A DNA stretch of 7,341 nt from Streptosporangiaceae bacterium (GCA_030039095.1 JASHQP010000636.1:1-7341); one strand, 5' to 3'. Positions 1-6,864 are shown, counted from the stretch's first letter. Made by a program: numbers and translations. Notes: generated from the letters alone by a model not told the origin.

Positions 1-1509
1 GCCAGGGTCGTCTGGCCCCAGCACGCGGCCGCGGCCGGCCAGCACCCACCGTGCCCAGGCCACCGCCTCCGTCGCCTGGCCGCCGGCCAGGAGCGCGCCG
101 ACCAGGTGGCCGCCGGCCATGAGGGTGTCCGGGCCGCCAGCCCCGGCCACCCGGTCGCTCATGGCCGCGAGTTCTCGCCAGTAGGCGATCGCAGGCCCGG
201 TCAGCCGCGCGTCCGTCATGCTCCGCCCGGCCCGGATCAGCAGCGGGTGGCAGCCCCCCTTCCCCAGCAGATCCCCGCTGGCCCGCCACAGGCTGATCGC
301 GCACGACCGCAGATCACCCGCCAGCCACGGCTGCGGCTCCTCGGCGGGCCAGATGTCGAGCAGCGCGTCGGCTGCCGCCCTCGCCACCCGGTCGAGCAGG
401 TTCCTCGGCGTGGCCGCGCGAACAGCGGCCTGGACCGTCGAGCTCATCCGGACGGTCGGGGGCGTGGCCGCCGATTCGACGCTCAGCAGGTCGGCACGGG
501 CCAGGGCGAGGAGCGCGCCCCAGGCGGCCTCCGGCTCCACGGCCTGGCCCCCGCCGAGATACCGGCGCACGGCCGCGGTAGTGAAGACCGTGCCCGGCAT
601 CCCGTGCCCATCCAGCAGCGCCGCGAGAGCCAGCAGGTACTGCACGCCTGCGCCCGGTGCCAGGCGTTCGGCGTGCTCGACCGAGAGCGTCCAGGTAACG
701 GCCATGGCCGCCCGCGGGCCGCCGTCCGCCTCCTCGAGTTGCGCCCGCCGCTGCGCGTAGTAATCCCGGTAGGCCCGGCAGGACAGCCCGGAGCGGGCGA
801 TCACGGCACTGGCCTGGGCGAGCGCCTGCGGCTCACCGCCGAGGTCGGCGACCAGGTCAATGCCTCCGAGGCGCTGGTCCGGATCCGCGGTCAGGCGCCC
901 CATCAGGTAGCTGAGGGCCTCGCGGGTGCTGAACTCGCCGACCGGCAGGCAGACCGCCCGGTGCTTGCCGGGGATGGCCGCGGGATTGGCCGTGGTGATC
1001 AGCACCCGCCCCGTCGGCCCGGTCGGCCAGAAGCCTTCCAGGTCCGCGGCGTCGCGAAGGTCGTCGAGCACGACGAGCCAGCGGCGGCTGGTCTGGCCGA
1101 GCCAGGTGGCAAAGCTGGCCGCGACGGACTCGGCGTCGCCCGCGTGGTCGGATCCGGTCGCCGCCGCGGCCGCCAGAAAGGCGGAAAGGGCGGAGGCGCG
1201 GCCGGTGGCCGCCACCCAGACCAGCAGGTCCACGTCGCCGGCCCGCCACAGCGATTCCGCCGCATACGCGGCAAGCTGGGTCTTGCCGCAGGCGGTATCC
1301 GGTGAACCCGTCCGTGGCTCCGCGGCTGCCCCGCCGGGCACCAGCGCCACGACGGCCCCGGGAACCAGCGCAGGCGCCACCCCGGGTGCGGTCTCCGGCC
1401 TGGCGCTGAAGCCGCCGGCCAGCGCCGGCGTCGCCCCGGAGCGGACCGGCCAGATCACCCTCGGGCGACGGGTCCCAGCCGGCCCCGAGGCCTGTACCCG
1501 GCTATCCAC
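1..1509 (-). CDS. STAND NTPase, NB-ARC/TPR protein, copy A (3' end beyond window)
   Basis: This reading frame is open from a GTG at 1509 to the left edge, giving 503 codons with no stop, so the gene is truncated only by the window. The N-terminal ~60 residues (basic RRPR, then WPVRSG) lead to a P-loop-like CGKTQLA at residues 74-80. Next come a Walker B LVVLDDL at 145-151, an LITTANP strand at 170-176, a GGEPQALA stretch equivalent to the GLPLA motif, and a helical region. The window cuts the protein at the first long TPR anchor (VLGPDDP). It aligns with copy B at 4607-6826 along its whole visible length (about 75% identity around Walker B, roughly 60% overall by eye). Such proteins are ATP/ADP switches with TPR sensor or scaffold repeats; the ligand and output here are unknown. 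The GTG was chosen because it aligns with copy B's ATG. An in-frame ATG at 1599 is possible but has no counterpart in copy B. Family assignment is firm, function is not. Confidence 0.88.
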   Translation of the reverse strand, partial: MDSRVQASGPAGTRRPRVIWPVRSGATPALAGGFSARPETAPGVAPALVPGAVVALVPGGAAAEPRTGSPDTACGKTQLAAYAAESLWRAGDVDLLVWVAATGRASALSAFLAAAAATGSDHAGDAESVAASFATWLGQTSRRWLVVLDDLRDAADLEGFWPTGPTGRVLITTANPAAIPGKHRAVCLPVGEFSTREALSYLMGRLTADPDQRLGGIDLVADLGGEPQALAQASAVIARSGLSCRAYRDYYAQRRAQLEEADGGPRAAMAVTWTLSVEHAERLAPGAGVQYLLALAALLDGHGMPGTVFTTAAVRRYLGGGQAVEPEAAWGALLALARADLLSVESAATPPTVRMSSTVQAAVRAATPRNLLDRVARAAADALLDIWPAEEPQPWLAGDLRSCAISLWRASGDLLGKGGCHPLLIRAGRSMTDARLTGPAIAYWRELAAMSDRVAGAGGPDTLMAGGHLVGALLAGGQATEAVAWARWVLAGRGRVLGPDDPG

Positions 1510-1514
1510 GGCCG

Positions 1515-1548
1515 CTACCCGTGACCGTCCGCTCGCACCGGAACCTCC
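1515..1548 (-). promoter_or_regulatory. Leader with Shine-Dalgarno and 7-codon mini-ORF before copy A
   Basis: On the minus strand GGAGGT (1548-1543) is followed after a short spacer by a GTG at 1538-1536. This opens a 7-codon frame, VRADGHG, ending in TAG at 1517-1515, five nt before copy A's GTG start. The same arrangement (SD, spacing, GTG, 7 codons, stop) occurs before copy B. The SD is about 34 nt from the main start, too far to serve it directly. Inference: translation may enter at the mini-ORF and reinitiate or couple at the main start. The SD and frame are visible; their use is not shown. Confidence 0.45.
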
Positions 1549-1601
1549 CGCGTTCTCGCCTGGCGTGGGCCACAACAATACGGCCACCAGATGTGGCATG
1601 A

Positions 1602-1616
1602 CGGCGGATCAGCGCC
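1602..1616 (-). promoter_or_regulatory. Conserved 15-bp palindrome-like element upstream of copy A
   Basis: The minus strand reads GGCGCTGATCCGCCG, with GGCG/CGCC arms around a 6-bp centre. The same 15-mer with one substitution lies at 6918-6932, at practically the same distance from copy B's start (93 versus 92 bp). It marks the distal end of the conserved 5' block, since similarity fades beyond it. It may be an operator or part of the promoter. No regulator is identified. Confidence 0.35.
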
Positions 1617-1984
1617 CAAAACGACCTTGATCCACGCCTGTCCGGCGCCTGCCGCGGGCGCACGCCGGACCGGAGCCGGGCTGGCCGTGCCGTTTTTATG
1701 CCATGCTATGGAGAATTAGAATAATTTAGAGCTTATGGCCGGGCGCTAAACGGACCGGCGAGCGCCGCCCATCACAAATCGGTGAACTCGTAATACTTGT
1801 GCGTCCGAGGCCGAAAGTTGTCGCTATGATCCCGTGAGGGTCGGTCGGCCGGGAGCGTCGGTTGGCACGTCCGTTTGGACCGCGCTCTGACCGGTGACGT
1901 TGCTGATCGCGTGCCGGCTCCATCTTCTGCCAACCGCGATCGGGGTTCTGCGCACCGGGCAGCTAAGCGAAATTCAGAATCACG

Positions 1985-2017
1985 AGAAAAAGCGGGCCGC
2001 GAGCGGCCGCGGCCCGC
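1985..2017 (-). terminator. Intrinsic terminator, minus strand
   Basis: The inverted repeat GCGGGCCGC (1992-2000) / GCGGCCCGC (2009-2017) forms a perfect 9-bp G+C stem with an 8-nt loop. On the minus strand it is followed at once by TTTTTCT (from the A-run at 1985-1991), the classical Rho-independent layout. On the plus strand there is no U-tract. No minus-strand gene ends just before it: the nearest upstream one is the GNAT gene, ending at 3561, with the permease lying antisense in between. It could stop read-through antisense RNA before copy A's promoter region, or end a small RNA. Confidence 0.6.
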
Positions 2018-2090
2018 GTATCCGGCGCCTGGAGCCAAAGGGGCGAGCGTTCCGTTGTCTGTTGGTCATTGAGGATCGCGGGCCAGCACG

Positions 2091-2096
2091 AGAGGA
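2091..2096 (+). promoter_or_regulatory. Ribosome binding site of the permease
   Basis: AGAGGA lies six nt before the ATG at 2103, a good Shine-Dalgarno match. It fixes that start for the permease. Confidence 0.75.
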
Positions 2097-2102
2097 AAAT
2101 TC

Positions 2103-3539
2103 ATGACGGATCAAGCTACGGCGAGGAGCCGGGCGAGCACCGCTTCCCGGCTCGAGCCCGACGCGATCGGTGTGGCACAGGACACCGTCATCGGCATGGC
2201 GTCCTCCGCCCCGGCGGCGACGATCGGGCTGTCGCTCGCGGCGCTCGCCGCGGCCACGGCGTACGGCAGCGGGCCGATTCTCATCCTGACGGCGATTCCG
2301 ATGCTGATCATCGCCAACGCGTACCGGCGCTGCAACATGTGGAACGCCAACTGCGGCGCCTCGTTCGAGTGGGTGGGCCGGGCGATCAATCCGTACCTTG
2401 GCTTTCTGACCGGATGGCTGATGGTCGTGGCCTACATCATCGGCACGGTCGCCGAGATCCTCCTGCTGGGCCCCTCCGTCCTCGCGGTCTTCGGCAACAG
2501 TTCGACCGACCCCTGGGCCTGGGTCGCGATCGGCACCGCGGTCGGCGTCGTCATGCTCATCATCTCCATCGTCGGCATCCGCATCACCGCACGGGCACAG
2601 GTCGGCATGGCGCTGGTCGAGTACCTGATCCTGATCGGGCTGGCACTCGTCGGCCTGTTCGCGGTGCTCGCTCACCATCACGGCACCTACCCGATCACCA
2701 GGGGCTGGTTCAGCCTGAGCGGCATCGACGGCAAGGGCAGCGCGGTGGCCGGCTTCCTGATCGCGGTGTTCGTCTACGGCGGCTGGGACGGCACTCTGTA
2801 CGTCAACGAGGAAGTCGAGCACCGCCGCATCAACCCTGGCCGTGCGGCCATCCTCGCCGTGGCGCTGCTGGCCGTCATCTACACGCTCGCCCAGGTGGGC
2901 CTGCAGGGCGTGGTGTCGCCGGCAAAGCTGCAGGCGAACTCGGCGTCTGCGCTGGTCTACGTCGCCAACGCGCTCGGCGGCGGCTTCTGGGCCAAGATGA
3001 TGGCGCTGTCGATCGCGCTGTCGGTGATCGCGACCACGGGCACCGGGATCGTGCTCAGCTCGCGGATCGCCTACGGCATGGCGAGCTACCGGGCGCTGCC
3101 CGAGTTCCTTGCCAACGTGTCGCGCCGGTTTGCCACGCCGGTCGCCGCCAGCCTCATCGTCGGCGTGCTGCTCATCGGGCTGACGTGGGTGTACCTGCTC
3201 GCCACCTCGGTGCAGAACGCGTTCAACAACGTGATCGACGTGACCGGGCTGCTGTTCGCGATCTTCTACATGCTCACCGCGCTGGCAACCATCGTCTACT
3301 ACCGGCGGCGGGTCGTCAGCAGCTTCTGGGACGCGGTCAGCCTGGGCATCCTCCCGCTCGGTGCGGCGGGATTCCTCTGCTGGATGTTCGTGAAGTCGGT
3401 GCAGGGCTCGGCCGGGCCGGTTCGCTGGTCGCTGGTCGGCGTCATCGCGCTCGGCATCGTCTTGATGCTGTCCGCGCGCTTCATCCTCCGGTCGCCGTTC
3501 TTCCAGATCCGGCGCGAGAGCTTCACCACGGACAGGTAG
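2103..3539 (+). CDS. APC superfamily amino acid/amine permease
   Basis: This 478-residue inner-membrane secondary transporter has the usual length and 12-helix layout of the amino acid-polyamine-organocation family. The soluble N-terminus (1-25) leads to TM1 with the small-residue stretch SSAPAATIG (34-42), where substrate backbone contacts sit in this fold. Further helices lie at about 55-73, 101-125, 139-160, 168-190, 214-236, 248-270, 292-317, 347-365, 379-400, 410-430 and 441-461. Family hallmarks are GASFEWVGRAINPYLGFLTGW (85-105), GGWDG in TM6 (226-230), NEEVEHRRINPGRAA after it, and the cytoplasmic SSRIAYGMASYRALP (319-333) followed by an RRFATPVAA-type TM9 entry. Uptake by proton symport or exchange is known for the family; the substrate cannot be read from the sequence. 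It stands alone on the plus strand, with its stop 21 bp from the convergent GNAT stop. No enzyme of amino acid catabolism is adjacent to hint at its cargo. Confidence 0.92.
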   Translation: MTDQATARSRASTASRLEPDAIGVAQDTVIGMASSAPAATIGLSLAALAAATAYGSGPILILTAIPMLIIANAYRRCNMWNANCGASFEWVGRAINPYLGFLTGWLMVVAYIIGTVAEILLLGPSVLAVFGNSSTDPWAWVAIGTAVGVVMLIISIVGIRITARAQVGMALVEYLILIGLALVGLFAVLAHHHGTYPITRGWFSLSGIDGKGSAVAGFLIAVFVYGGWDGTLYVNEEVEHRRINPGRAAILAVALLAVIYTLAQVGLQGVVSPAKLQANSASALVYVANALGGGFWAKMMALSIALSVIATTGTGIVLSSRIAYGMASYRALPEFLANVSRRFATPVAASLIVGVLLIGLTWVYLLATSVQNAFNNVIDVTGLLFAIFYMLTALATIVYYRRRVVSSFWDAVSLGILPLGAAGFLCWMFVKSVQGSAGPVRWSLVGVIALGIVLMLSARFILRSPFFQIRRESFTTDR

Positions 3540-3560
3540 CCGAGAGCGGCGGCACGGGCG

Positions 3561-4562
3561 TCAGCGGAGGGTACTGGCCGGTCTGGTCTCCCAGTATGTC
3601 CAGAGTGGCCGGTACCCCTGCTGACTCCAGAACGGCACGGACAGCGGGTTGGTCTGCTCGTAGTGCAGCAGCGTGACGGGTACTCCGGCGGCCTCGACGT
3701 CCTGATGCAGGCGTGCTGTCAGCATGGCTCCGATCCCGCCGGCGCGCTCGTCTGGCCGGACGAAGCCGAACATGAGGTAGGCGGCGGGAGATGGACGCAC
3801 CATCGGGGCGATCCAGCCCGTCGCTTCGGGCCGCTGGGCTGCCACCATGCCGGTCACGACGGCGTCGCGCTCGGCCAGCCATGTCCAGCACTCCGGGCCG
3901 GCCAGCAGCCCGGCGGCTTCCCGGCGCAGCGCAGCCGCCGTGGTCGGCCGTTCCACCACGTCCCCGAAGTGCGCGTCATACCGGATCACTTCCATGCCCA
4001 GGCGGACCACCGTGTCGAGGTCGGCCGGCGTGGCCCGCCGGATCCGCAGGCCCGGCAGCCCCGTGCCGGGACCAGCGCTCTCGCTGCCGTCCTGCACCGG
4101 CGCGGTGTGGTGGACGCGGCGGCGGGTCTGTCGCGCCGCCACGACCGCGAACGGCGAGAGTCCGTGGCGCACCAGCGCCGCGATCCCGCCGATGTCCCGG
4201 CAGGGCCAGGTGACGACCGCCGCGGTGTCCTCGTCGCCGGTTCCCGCCACTGCGGCGAGATGATCGCGCCACAGCGACAGCAGCTGATCCAGCGCGGCCC
4301 CGATGCCGGGGCCCGCCGTCCAGGCGGTCAGCTGGAACCTGCGCGCCGCACCCCAGGCCAGGTCGAGATCGTCGGGCAGGCCCTCCCAGTGCTCACAGGC
4401 GCCGATGGCGGCTGGCTGCCCGTCGGGCCCGGCAACGACGAGGCGGGCGCCGCAGTCAGCCGCCGGTGCCACCGGATCGGGCAGCAGTGAATCGACGGCG
4501 CGCCAGCGCCGCCCGACGCCCGCGATGACGGTGTTCGCTGCGTCAGGAGTAACGGTCGGCAT
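3561..4562 (-). CDS. Two-domain GNAT family N-acetyltransferase
   Basis: The 333-residue protein is about twice the length of a single GNAT domain. The C-terminal half (about 171-328) is a canonical GNAT fold. It starts with LRIRRATPADLDTVVRL, has the acetyl-CoA pyrophosphate loop RAGGIG (273-278, the R/Q-x-x-G-x-G/A motif) after strand AYLMFGFVRP, and ends with NPLSVPFWSQQGYRPL (305-320), the usual beta-bulge and 'fY...GF' region. The N-terminal half (about 10-148) resembles a degenerate GNAT domain (ARLVVAGPDGQPAAIGA strand pair, TWPCRD...LVRHGLSPFAVVAARQ) without a clear acetyl-CoA loop. A charged, Gly/Ser-rich linker (about 150-170) joins them. A substrate cannot be assigned. ATG 4562 has AGGA (4567-4570) four nt upstream. 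It lies 44 nt downstream of copy B's stop on the same strand, so the two are probably one operon. Confidence 0.88.
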   Translation of the reverse strand: MPTVTPDAANTVIAGVGRRWRAVDSLLPDPVAPAADCGARLVVAGPDGQPAAIGACEHWEGLPDDLDLAWGAARRFQLTAWTAGPGIGAALDQLLSLWRDHLAAVAGTGDEDTAAVVTWPCRDIGGIAALVRHGLSPFAVVAARQTRRRVHHTAPVQDGSESAGPGTGLPGLRIRRATPADLDTVVRLGMEVIRYDAHFGDVVERPTTAAALRREAAGLLAGPECWTWLAERDAVVTGMVAAQRPEATGWIAPMVRPSPAAYLMFGFVRPDERAGGIGAMLTARLHQDVEAAGVPVTLLHYEQTNPLSVPFWSQQGYRPLWTYWETRPASTLR

Positions 4563-4606
4563 GGCGTCCTATCTGTCCGCGGAACCCGGTCCGGCGTGGA
4601 TGAGGC

Positions 4607-6826
4607 CTATCCTCCCGTAATGTTCGCCAGGTTCTCCCGCACGCTCCGCGTCAGCGGATCGTCCGGCGGCAGGACCCGTTCGCAGCGCTCAACGGTATCG
4701 CGGAGCAGTATTGCCGCATCGGTCAGCCGGCCCGCCTGGTAGTACGCATTCGACAGGTTCGCGCAGCGCTCCAGGGTCTCCGGGTCGTCGGGGCCGAGGA
4801 CGCGCGCGTAGCCCTCGCAAGCCTGCTCGTAGAACTGCAGCGCGGAGGCCATCTTGCCGGCCGAGTGGTACGCGGAGGCGAGGCTGCCGCGGGCCACGAT
4901 CGTGTCCAGGTGATCAGGGCCGAGCACCTTCTCCCGATCCGCGAGAACGCGCTTGAGCTGGGAGATCGCGTCCTTGACCCGGCCGCTGGCCAGATACGTG
5001 CCGGCGAGCTGCTGGCGCGTGGTCATGGTGTCGGGATGCTGCGGTCCCTGGATCCGCTCGTGGTCGGCCAGCGTGCGGCGGTACAGCCCTATCGCGTCGT
5101 CCGGCCGTCCCGCGGCGCGGCACGTGGCGGCGAGGTCGTCCCGCGCGCGCAGGGCGTCGAGGTTGTCGCTGCCGAGGAAGCGCTCGCCGTCGCTCACGGC
5201 ACTCTCGAGGACCGGGAGCGCGGATTCCGGCTGGCCGGCCGCGACGAACGCCCGGCCGAGCGCGATCCGGGCCGCGATCGTCGAAGGCTCCTTTGGCCCG
5301 AGCACGCGGGTGCGCCCGGCCACGACCCACTGAGCCCAGGCGACGGCCTCGGCCGCCTCGCCCGCCGCCATCAGCGCATCGGCCAGCTTGCTGCCGGCCA
5401 TGAGCGTATCCGGGCTGCTCGGCCCCGCGATCCGGTCGCTGGCTGCCGCGAGCTCCCGCCAGTAGTCGGCCGCCGGGCCGGTCAGGCGTGCGTCATCCAT
5501 GCTCCGCCCGGCCCGCACCAGCAGCGGATGGCAGCTGCCTTCTGCCCACAGCACATCGCTGGCGGCGTCCCGCAGGCTCACCGCGCTGGACCGCAGGTCG
5601 GCCGCGAGCCAGGGCTGGGTCTCCTCGGCAGGCCACACCTCGAGCAGCGCATCGGCGGCCGCCGTGGCAGCCCGCTCGAAGACTGCCTTGGTCGTTGCGG
5701 CCCGGATCGCTGCCTGCACGGTCGGTGTCATCCGCACCGTCGGCGGCGTGCTCGCCGAGTCCACGGTCAGCAGGCCTGCCCGTTCGAGGCTGAGCAGGGC
5801 GTTCCACGCAACGTTCGGGTCGACGGGGGACCCGCCGCCGCCTTCGCCCAGGTACTCGCACGTGGCGGGGGTCGCGAACACCGCGCCGGGGATCGCGTGC
5901 CCGTCCATGAGCGCGGCGAGAGCGAGCAGGTACTGAGCACCTCCGCCAGGCGACAGCCGCTCGGCGTGCTCCACCGAGAGCGTCCAGGTCACCGACGCCG
6001 CCGACGTCGCGCCCGCAGCGGTCCCGGCTAGCTGGGTGCGCCGCTGGGCGAAGTAGCCCCGGTAGTCTCTGCAGGTGAGGCGGGAGGTGGCGATCATCGA
6101 ACTGGCCTGCGCGAGCGCCGGAGGCTCACAGCCAAGGTCAACGACCAGGTCTATCGCCCCGAGGCGCTGATCCGGGTCGGCCGTGAGGCGGCCCATCAGG
6201 TAGCTCAGGCCCTCGCGGGTACTGAACCCCGGTACCGGGAGGGTGCTCACCCGAGGACGGCCGGATACGGTCCCGGGATCGGCCGTGGTGATCAGCATCC
6301 GGCCCGCTGGCCCGGCCGGCCACAGCCCGTCCACGTCCGCGGCGTCGCGCAGGTCGTCGAGCACGATGAGCCACGGCCGGCTGGTTCCGCCGAGCCATTC
6401 GACAAAACTGCCCGCGACCGACTCGGCGTCGGCCATGTGCCCGGACGCGGTCGCCGCCGCCGCCTCGACGAAGCCGGACAGCACCGAGGCCCGGCTCGAC
6501 GCGTTGAGCCACGCGAGCAGCTCGACGTCGCCGGAACGCCACAGAGATTCAGCCGCATACGAGGCAAGCTGGGTCTTACCGGACGACAGCGGCCAGTCCG
6601 CCGGCCCGGCCTCGCCGGCTTGCTCGGTCTCGGCCCGCCCGGTCCCGGGGGCGGGGACCAGCGCGACCGCGGCACCGGGAACCAGTGCCCCGGCGAGCCC
6701 GGGCGCCGTCTCGGGCCTGGCGGTGAAGCCGTCGGCGAGTGACGGCACGATGCCCGAGCGGACCGGCCATGTCACTCCCCGGCCAGGAGCCCCGGCAGAG
6801 CCCGTGGCCGGCGATGAGCTGACCAT
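4607..6826 (-). CDS. STAND NTPase, NB-ARC/TPR protein, copy B (complete)
   Basis: This is a 739-residue cytoplasmic STAND protein. Residues 1-78 are low-complexity and Ala/Gly/Pro-rich around a conserved WPVRSG...FTARPETAPGLAGALVPG segment. No effector domain is visible. The NTPase part has a P-loop-like SSGKTQLA (81-88), Walker B LIVLDDL (153-159), LITTADP (178-184) and GCEPPALA (232-239), followed by a winged-helix-like section ending in VRMTPTVQAA (364-373). The C-terminal third holds 42-residue TPRs of the kinesin light chain type, with anchors 'LGPdxpdT' starting near 467, 509, 551, 593, 635, 677 and 719. The spacing is exact. Departures from the NB-ARC consensus are the missing leading P-loop glycines, no arginine after TT, and Thr at the MHD-type histidine position. 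ATG 6826 is the first start after an in-frame TGA and lacks a close SD; see the leader entry. It is probably co-transcribed with the GNAT gene. Family certain, role unknown (regulation or conflict/defence are the usual proposals). Confidence 0.92.
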   Translation of the reverse strand: MVSSSPATGSAGAPGRGVTWPVRSGIVPSLADGFTARPETAPGLAGALVPGAAVALVPAPGTGRAETEQAGEAGPADWPLSSGKTQLASYAAESLWRSGDVELLAWLNASSRASVLSGFVEAAAATASGHMADAESVAGSFVEWLGGTSRPWLIVLDDLRDAADVDGLWPAGPAGRMLITTADPGTVSGRPRVSTLPVPGFSTREGLSYLMGRLTADPDQRLGAIDLVVDLGCEPPALAQASSMIATSRLTCRDYRGYFAQRRTQLAGTAAGATSAASVTWTLSVEHAERLSPGGGAQYLLALAALMDGHAIPGAVFATPATCEYLGEGGGGSPVDPNVAWNALLSLERAGLLTVDSASTPPTVRMTPTVQAAIRAATTKAVFERAATAAADALLEVWPAEETQPWLAADLRSSAVSLRDAASDVLWAEGSCHPLLVRAGRSMDDARLTGPAADYWRELAAASDRIAGPSSPDTLMAGSKLADALMAAGEAAEAVAWAQWVVAGRTRVLGPKEPSTIAARIALGRAFVAAGQPESALPVLESAVSDGERFLGSDNLDALRARDDLAATCRAAGRPDDAIGLYRRTLADHERIQGPQHPDTMTTRQQLAGTYLASGRVKDAISQLKRVLADREKVLGPDHLDTIVARGSLASAYHSAGKMASALQFYEQACEGYARVLGPDDPETLERCANLSNAYYQAGRLTDAAILLRDTVERCERVLPPDDPLTRSVRENLANITGG

Positions 6827-6830
6827 GGGC

Positions 6831-6864
6831 TTACCCGCCGCCGTCCGTCAGCACAGGAACCTCC
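6831..6864 (-). promoter_or_regulatory. Leader with Shine-Dalgarno and 7-codon mini-ORF before copy B
   Basis: On the minus strand GGAGGT (6864-6859) precedes a GTG at 6854-6852. The frame encodes VLTDGGG and stops at TAA (6833-6831), four nt before copy B's ATG. The positions match the leader of copy A, whose peptide is VRADGHG, so V, D, G and the last G coincide. The same frame is open further upstream (to 7046), so the 7-codon reading depends on the SD being the real entry point. Coupled re-initiation is an inference. Confidence 0.45.

Larger units (their letters stand above)
1510..2102. other. Divergent intergenic region between copy A and the permease
   Basis: About 590 bp separate the two divergent starts. 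The left part is copy A's conserved leader (to about 1616). An AT-rich island at 1692-1736 is the most AT-rich stretch here. It carries a TAGAAT hexamer (1717-1722) and two TTAGA repeats 10 bp apart (1716-1720, 1726-1730), but no properly spaced -35 was found. A TATGAT hexamer at 1825-1830 could be a -10 for the permease, again without a convincing -35. The right part has a minus-strand terminator (1985-2017). Short open frames here are not supported as genes. Confidence 0.6.

Noticed and set aside
106..1305. Long plus-strand open frame (399 codons) opposite copy A
   Set aside because: Pro/Arg/Gly-rich translation with no recognisable domain; the minus-strand frame carries a clear conserved NTPase/TPR protein.
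1641..2031. Direct repeat TCCGGCGCCTG at 1641-1651 and 2021-2031 as attachment sites
   Set aside because: Eleven GC-rich bases only, no integrase, tRNA or target duplication nearby; likely chance.
1894..2106. 70-codon plus-strand frame from a GTG whose stop overlaps the permease ATG (ATGA)
   Set aside because: The overlap is suggestive of coupling, but there is no SD before the GTG, the peptide is Arg-rich with no recognised feature, and the permease has its own good SD.
1980..2822. Long minus-strand open frame (280 codons) opposite the permease
   Set aside because: Its translation is Asp/Arg/Gly/His-rich low complexity, typical of the antisense of a high-GC membrane protein gene, and it runs through the terminator stem.
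3572..3596. TACTGG/CCAGTA inverted repeat near the permease-GNAT junction as a terminator
   Set aside because: Only a 6-bp stem with a 13-nt loop, no U-tract on either strand, and it lies inside the GNAT coding sequence.
4865..6031. Long plus-strand open frame (388 codons) opposite copy B
   Set aside because: Antisense shadow of the TPR and NTPase coding sequence; Arg/Gly-rich with no domain.
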